A stretch of DNA of 6,957 nucleotides, from the NCBI GenBank assembly GCA_030146905.1, contig JASLAV010001260.1:1-6957 (forward strand), read 5' to 3'. The DNA comes from Lentzea sp. GTDB lineage: Bacteria > Actinomycetota > Actinomycetes > Mycobacteriales > Pseudonocardiaceae. The position numbers and the translations under genes were made by a program. The notes under the pieces were generated by a model, which was not told the origin of the DNA, made no database searches, and was given only the letters and a program-made list of their open reading frames with translations. This document shows positions 5,695 to 6,957 of the stretch, piece by piece. Each line of letters begins with the position of its first letter. Positions within the stretch are counted from its first letter, which is position 1.

Positions 5695-6395
5695 GCTCGA
5701 GTGAAGCTTTCACAAGCGACCCGTGGGTCGTGCGAAGCATTTTTGATGCTACCGACGTATTGTTGCTCGACTTTGACGGTCCTGTATGCGCCGTATTTGC
5801 GAGGCACCCTGCTGAACAGATCGCCGACGAACTTCGTGTGTTCTTGGTGAACCGTCGCCGAGGTGACGACTTTTCAAAAATCGCGAGAACGGGAGACCCG
5901 TTCGATATTCTTCGTTATGCATCAACCGTTGGTGAACACGAGTGTCAACAGATCGAAAAAATGCTACAAGCGTATGAAGTTGATGCAGTAGGCACCGCGA
6001 CGCCTACAAATGGCGCGCACGAACTGATTCGGAAGTGGTCGCATTCGAAAGGCAGTGTCGGGATAGTTAGCAATAATTCCACGGTCGCGGTGAATGCGTA
6101 CCTGCGTATCCATGAACTTATGGCAGATGTTGCATTTGTGTCGGCGCGGACTTCGCCCAATCCTAGCTTGCTGAAGCCTAACCGACATCTCGTCGATCAG
6201 GCGATTTCTTATGCAGGGGTCAGCGCGCATCGATGCACTCTAGTGGGCGACTCGGCGTCTGATATATTGGCGGCGCATGCAGCAGGGGTAAAAGCTGTAG
6301 GTTACGCCAATAAGCCCGGCAAGCTAAAGCAGCTGCATGACGTGCAACCGGACGCCTTGATCGATTCTATAGCCAGCATCAATGTCACTGGTTAA
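5691..6395 (+). CDS. HAD-superfamily hydrolase (phosphatase-like)
   Basis: This 234-residue protein has all four HAD motifs: DFDGPV with nucleophile D27 and acid D29; S127 in IVSNNS; K162 in SLLKPNRH; and GDSASD with D187 and D191. A helical cap of roughly residues 35-110 lies between motifs I and II, the C1-cap arrangement of small phosphatases such as the phosphoglycolate phosphatase/beta-phosphoglucomutase type. It is therefore probably an active soluble Mg-dependent phosphatase; the substrate cannot be read. The ATG overlaps the stop of the GntR gene, fixing the start (a longer open frame upstream is only a shadow of gntR). GC drops to about half from this gene on, unlike the GntR gene it is coupled to. 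In pSAM2 the corresponding slot near korSA holds the Nudix-type immunity gene pif, so an immunity or signal-removal role is possible. Confidence 0.9.
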   Translation: MSSSEAFTSDPWVVRSIFDATDVLLLDFDGPVCAVFARHPAEQIADELRVFLVNRRRGDDFSKIARTGDPFDILRYASTVGEHECQQIEKMLQAYEVDAVGTATPTNGAHELIRKWSHSKGSVGIVSNNSTVAVNAYLRIHELMADVAFVSARTSPNPSLLKPNRHLVDQAISYAGVSAHRCTLVGDSASDILAAHAAGVKAVGYANKPGKLKQLHDVQPDALIDSIASINVTG

Positions 6396-6398
6396 GCG

Positions 6399-6848
6399 CT
6401 AAGACTCGGCTTGTATGGCAAGCTGCAACTGTAGATCAAAGTCATCTACACGCAGCAGGCCCAACACCGGAACTTCGGCTCCCAGTCTGCTAGCAACATC
6501 ATAGAGAGCTTGCCGTACAAATGGGTACAATACAGGAAAGGCTTCCCGCTCGATAAATTGTTGCATAATGGGTGAGCTTACCGGCTCAACGGCCTCCTGG
6601 AGCTTAAATATTACCGCCCCGTCTGCGAGGTATACTCCAGCCTCTCCGTTAACTTGCAAACGAAGCCTCAAGGCTAGGAAAGTTCTGCCTAGCCTAACCT
6701 TGAAGCTGACATCTTGACTTCCGGTCGGTCCTTCGTCGTGGGAGTCTTCGAAACCTGAATAAAGACGTCCGCTTAGTTCGTAAAACTGAATATCGCGAAC
6801 GTCTGCCAACTTGATGAGGTCGTCGATTGATGATACTTTCTGGGGCAT
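6399..6848 (-). CDS. SecB-like chaperone
   Basis: This 149-residue protein resembles the SecB family: an N-terminal beta-rich part (DIQFYELSGRLYSGF, VSFKVRLGRTFLALRLRLQV, GVYLADGAVIFKLQE), then a long helix with the family-like FPVLYPFVRQALYDVASRLG (104-123) and a VPVLGLLR end. SecB holds proteins unfolded. Most actinobacteria lack a general SecB, and their SecB-like proteins (such as Rv1957 of M. tuberculosis) guard the antitoxin in toxin-antitoxin-chaperone systems. That is family knowledge; no toxin or antitoxin is seen here. The ATG at 6848 follows GGAG by 10 bases and overlaps the stop of an open frame from the right edge (TAATG). GC is about half, as in the HAD gene, and the two genes converge with only 3 bases between. 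The SecB match rests on pattern, not on a search. Confidence 0.68.
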   Translation of the reverse strand: MPQKVSSIDDLIKLADVRDIQFYELSGRLYSGFEDSHDEGPTGSQDVSFKVRLGRTFLALRLRLQVNGEAGVYLADGAVIFKLQEAVEPVSSPIMQQFIEREAFPVLYPFVRQALYDVASRLGAEVPVLGLLRVDDFDLQLQLAIQAES

Positions 6849-6957
6849 TATCCAGCCACTCCGGCATCAACATTATCGGATGACCACTGAAAAGTTTTCG
6901 ATGTTTGCAGGTGTGACAAGTGTACTGCTGTAACGTTCGGGGTGTTATGCCACTTCG
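6848..6957 (-). CDS. Possible C-terminal end of an upstream gene coupled to secB-like gene
   Basis: A frame with no start in the window enters at the right edge and runs 35 codons (ending NVDAGVAG) to a TAA at 6850-6848 that shares one base with the secB-like ATG (TAATG). The arrangement is what a co-translated partner, such as an antitoxin, would show, but 35 codons in mid-GC DNA can stay open by chance, and no domain is visible. A possible -10 (GATAAT, 6877-6872) in the same stretch argues the other way, for an intergenic promoter. Confidence 0.3.
   Translation of the reverse strand, partial: KWHNTPNVTAVHLSHLQTSKTFQWSSDNVDAGVAG
6872..6877 (-). promoter_or_regulatory. Possible -10 box of the SecB-like gene
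   Basis: GATAAT on the minus strand (5 of 6 with TATAAT) lies about 24 bases before the ATG at 6848. No convincing -35 is found at 16-18 bases, so the call is weak and competes with the reading of this stretch as the end of a coding frame. Confidence 0.25.

Noticed and set aside
1..6957. CRISPR array, tRNA/rRNA gene, insertion sequence or attachment site
   Set aside because: I found no regularly spaced direct repeats, cloverleaf-like sequence, transposase motif or tRNA 3' end repeat in the window.

Overview
The window is GC-rich, actinomycete-type DNA (high GC at third codon positions, GTG starts, many 1-4 base gene overlaps). Its gene content matches an actinomycete integrative and conjugative element (AICE) of the pSAM2 family. 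A Pseudonocardiales or Streptomyces-like host fits, but the sequence alone does not fix the genus. Integrase, excisionase and attachment sites are not in the window. They are expected to the left of the truncated rep gene.

Layout. Positions 1-4649 are a set of genes read leftward (minus strand): a Pra-like activator (4649-4191), an unrecognised 90-residue protein (4190-3918), a small helix-turn-helix protein (3921-3640), an XRE/DUF5753 regulator (3575-2691), a 63-residue CxxC/CxxC protein (2530-2339), an FtsK/SpoIIIE-type DNA translocase (2342-873) and a RepSA-like rolling-circle initiator (876 to the left edge, truncated). Most junctions are stop/start overlaps or abutments. The two real gaps each hold an inverted repeat: 3611-3630 in front of the DUF5753 gene, and 2580-2640 in front of the zinc-ribbon/tra/rep group.

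Positions 4650-4851 are a divergent control region. A 22-base module (GCTAGCCA at one end, TACCCT at the other, 19 of 22 bases shared) occurs once facing pra and once, inverted, facing the rightward GntR-family gene (4852-5694). This arrangement recalls KorSA/Pra control in pSAM2.

Positions 5691-6957 have clearly lower GC. A HAD-family hydrolase (5691-6395) starts inside the stop codon of the GntR gene (ATGA). Facing it, three bases away, is a SecB-like chaperone gene (6848-6399, minus). Its start overlaps the stop of an open frame that enters from the right edge.

How they may work together: the GntR protein would hold pra silent. Pra would switch on replication and excision, with Rep making the circular DNA and the FtsK-like protein moving it between cells. 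The HTH proteins would add further repression. The HAD and SecB-like genes look like cargo. The HAD gene may take the place held by pif (Nudix immunity factor) in pSAM2, and the SecB-like gene may be the chaperone of a toxin-antitoxin-chaperone system whose other genes lie beyond the window.
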